Assembly (NCBI GenBank): GCA_035710515.1
Contig: DASTDE010000001.1
Span: 496,001 to 560,000 of the forward strand
Reading direction: 5' to 3'
DNA from: Candidatus Rubrimentiphilum sp.
GTDB lineage: Bacteria; Vulcanimicrobiota; Vulcanimicrobiia; Vulcanimicrobiales; Vulcanimicrobiaceae
Length of the DNA: 64,000 bases
Part shown: positions 62,308-64,000 of the stretch, piece after piece
Layout of the letters: each line of letters opens with the position of its first letter
Numbering within the stretch: the stretch's first letter is position 1
Translations under genes and position numbers: made by a program
Notes under the pieces: generated by a model
What the model was told of the DNA's origin: nothing
Database searches by the model: none
The model's input: only the letters and a program-made list of their open reading frames with translations

Positions 62308-63610
62308 CGGTTCCGGAAGCCCACGCGCCGTGCACCTGACTATGCGAATGGACGCTGCAGGCTTCGCCCGCAAACCACACTTGGTTATTGATCGGCTTCG
62401 CGAGTTCCAGCCGTGCTGAAGCTTTGCCGGGTTTAGCATAGCTGATGCATCCCAATGTGTAAGGATTCGATTGCCACGTACTCGCCAAGATTTCTCCGGT
62501 CCATGCGGCAGTAATTCCGGGGAAGGTTGGTTCCAGCATCGTACAGATTTGCTTTCCCGCGGCTGACGGCGCCAGCGCCTCAAATGAGAGAGCGTCCTCT
62601 CCTTCGCAGGCAATCATCAGGAACGGTCCGGCGCCGGGATTCATGTCGGCAAGATAGTTCGCGAAAAATGTCGGCGTCGTTCCGTCTACCAACGGCACGA
62701 GATTGGCCATCTTGCCGGCCTTGACGCCGAGCGACGCGTTAACAAACGGTTCTCCGTTAAATTTTAGGAGTGCCTTATAGGCATGGCCCATGGTAATTCC
62801 CGACAGCGCGGTCGTGTACGCCGCGGGCAATGCCGGAGAAAATGCGATCGAACCGGCCTTCAGCACGTTTACGGAGGCGGTAACGATAACCGCTTTGGCC
62901 TGGTAGGTTGCGCCGGCCGCGGTCTTAACGCCGACAGTGTTCCCACCGTACGTGATGCTCTGGACTGGAGATGAGATCTGAATCGGCAAGCCTTCGGCAA
63001 GCCGCGACAAGAGCGCGCCATAACCGCTCGGTACAAATAGCGAATCATTCGGTGGATAGAAGAATGGAAGCGGCGAGAATTGACCAAAGTTGTAAAGATC
63101 TTCGACCGATTGATCGGCCGGGTCGCCGGTGTCCACCACCGAGACGCAAATCTGTTCTACGAGTTTTACGTAATCTGCATTTGCAAGGCCGGCTCCGGCA
63201 ATCACTTGATGCGCCGATAAATCCGGCTCCCCGAGTGTAATACTGAGACCGTAAGCCAGCAGCGCAGTGTTCGCTAATCCAAACGTTGCGGCAAAATCGG
63301 CTTGCTCGAGGTCCGATGACTTCGTTCCGGTGGCAAGATCGAAGAAAACCGGCGGAAAGACTGCTCCGTCGACCGTGTCAATGCCAAGTTGCTTGGCGAT
63401 CGGGTAGAGTACGGTGTTGAGCGACTGAGCCTGCGAAATGAATTGCGCCCCGGGCTCGTAGGGAACGCCGAGCGACGTGTCCGTCCAACAACGCCCGCCG
63501 GTGCGGTCCATCGCTTCGAGCACGAGCACCGAGCGGTTCGATGACTGCACGGCGCGAGCCGCGGCGATTCCCGCTGACCCTGCGCCTATCACGATTACAT
63601 CATATTCCAA
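62243..63610 (-). CDS. Flavin monoamine oxidase family protein
   Basis: 455 residues from a TTG start. DVIVIGAGSAGIAAARAV is the FAD loop, LEAMDRTGGRCWTDTS the second FAD motif and VWFAGEACS near the end the isoalloxazine contact. No signal peptide is visible; the substrate cannot be predicted. A second protein of the same superfamily is divergently encoded 65 bases away. The 3' end overlaps the ATL gene. Confidence 0.9.
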   Translation of the reverse strand: MEYDVIVIGAGSAGIAAARAVQSSNRSVLVLEAMDRTGGRCWTDTSLGVPYEPGAQFISQAQSLNTVLYPIAKQLGIDTVDGAVFPPVFFDLATGTKSSDLEQADFAATFGLANTALLAYGLSITLGEPDLSAHQVIAGAGLANADYVKLVEQICVSVVDTGDPADQSVEDLYNFGQFSPLPFFYPPNDSLFVPSGYGALLSRLAEGLPIQISSPVQSITYGGNTVGVKTAAGATYQAKAVIVTASVNVLKAGSIAFSPALPAAYTTALSGITMGHAYKALLKFNGEPFVNASLGVKAGKMANLVPLVDGTTPTFFANYLADMNPGAGPFLMIACEGEDALSFEALAPSAAGKQICTMLEPTFPGITAAWTGEILASTWQSNPYTLGCISYAKPGKASARLELAKPINNQVWFAGEACSVHSHSQVHGAWASGTDAGFAALAAIGALSAKPAPAP

Positions 63611-63675
63611 AACGTTTTGGCGGGCTTCGTCCGCCCGAAGAAGCCACCCTTGCGCCCGGCCGGGGCCTCGCCGAG

Positions 63676-64000
63676 ATGTGGTCGAACGAAAAGCCGGTGA
63701 CGGACATCAACACAGAAGTAGCAATTATCGGGGCCGGCGCCGCCGGACTCGCAGCCGCCCGGCGGTTACATGAACGCGGAATCGATGCCGTCGTTCTCGA
63801 GGCGCGCGATCGGATAGGAGGCCGCGCGTACACGCTGCAGCCGTCACGCGAGTCGGCGCCGGTCGAGCTCGGAGCCGAGTTTATCCATGGCACGCCGCCC
63901 GTCACGCTTTCGTTGATGCACGAGTGCGGCGAAAAGGCCGCAGATGTCCCGAGCCGAGCCTTCCAGTTCGGGAACGAAGACTTCGAAGACCGGTCCGATC
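63676..64000 (+). CDS. FAD-dependent amine oxidase, 5' part (3' end outside window)
   Basis: The first 108 codons of a gene that continues past the window. VAIIGAGAAGLAAARRL is the FAD loop and LEARDRIGGRAYTL the following motif; ELGAEFIHG fits monoamine oxidases and related FAD enzymes. The ATG at 63676 is the upstream choice, and a GTG at 63697 is the alternative. It is divergent from the amine oxidase at 62243-63610, with which it shares only the FAD-binding motifs visible here. Confidence 0.85.
   Translation, partial: MWSNEKPVTDINTEVAIIGAGAAGLAAARRLHERGIDAVVLEARDRIGGRAYTLQPSRESAPVELGAEFIHGTPPVTLSLMHECGEKAADVPSRAFQFGNEDFEDRSD

Noticed and set aside
1-64000. CRISPR arrays or intact insertion sequences
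   Set aside because: No regularly spaced repeats with unique spacers, no transposase or integrase frame and no terminal inverted repeats with target duplications were found.

Overview
The window is a GC-rich, densely packed bacterial chromosome segment. Many genes overlap by 1 to 20 bases and many use GTG or TTG starts. A diderm cell plan is suggested by a putative outer-membrane beta-barrel ending in Phe, several lipoproteins with lipoboxes, Hfq, and a hopanoid pathway. No marker in the window fixes the phylum. An uncultured soil-type diderm lineage such as Candidatus Eremiobacterota (WPS-2) fits the style, but that is a guess.

Layout. 0-6.3 kb: the end of a homocitrate/isopropylmalate synthase-type gene, two exported proteins, two tandem M55 D-aminopeptidases behind a TPR membrane protein, and a SprT-like protein. 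6.3-8.9 kb: fumarase C, a VOC gene broken by a frameshift, and small ORFs. 8.9-19.4 kb: a hopanoid locus, with hpnK-hpnI on the minus strand and idi2-hpnC-hpnD-hpnE-shc-hpnH-hpnA-hpnG on the plus strand. It covers isoprenoid isomerisation, squalene formation, cyclisation, C35 side-chain addition and side-chain glycosylation. 19.4-26.2 kb (minus): der, plsY, efp, a TSUP transporter, a GGDEF-EAL protein and two paralogous membrane-anchored repeat proteins.

26.3-37.1 kb (plus): miaB, mutS, an unknown gene, mutL, miaA, hfq, dapF, a GNAT, a radical SAM protein and a CPA1 antiporter. Two TrkA/RCK proteins converge on the antiporter. 38.2-43.4 kb: tRNA-Pro(CGG), a Clp N-domain protein, DedA, a Tat-exported glycosylasparaginase, uvrC and a small membrane protein. 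43.45-43.81 kb: tmRNA (ssrA) with tag ANNQYALAA and an unusual T-arm. The following 44-48.4 kb looks accessory and holds exported proteins only.

48.4-55 kb holds the least conventional locus. A TylF-type methyltransferase converges on two overlapping multidomain genes, a methyltransferase-WbsX fusion and a 1193-residue fusion of an N-terminal SPASM-like cysteine region, a radical SAM core, a methyltransferase, a degenerate WbsX domain and a C-terminal beta domain. I propose it as an undescribed glycan- or surface-polymer-tailoring system. 55-64 kb: a FEN-type exonuclease, an SDR lacking its YxxxK motif, a TauD dioxygenase, a large secreted zinc metalloprotease, a secreted glycosidase-like lipoprotein, an alkyltransferase-like protein and two divergent FAD amine oxidases.

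A short palindromic element (GTCATCCTGAG ... GTCGAAGGG) occurs three times: in frame inside hpnA, in frame inside uvrC, and just upstream of ssrA. It therefore seems able to insert in coding sequence without breaking it.
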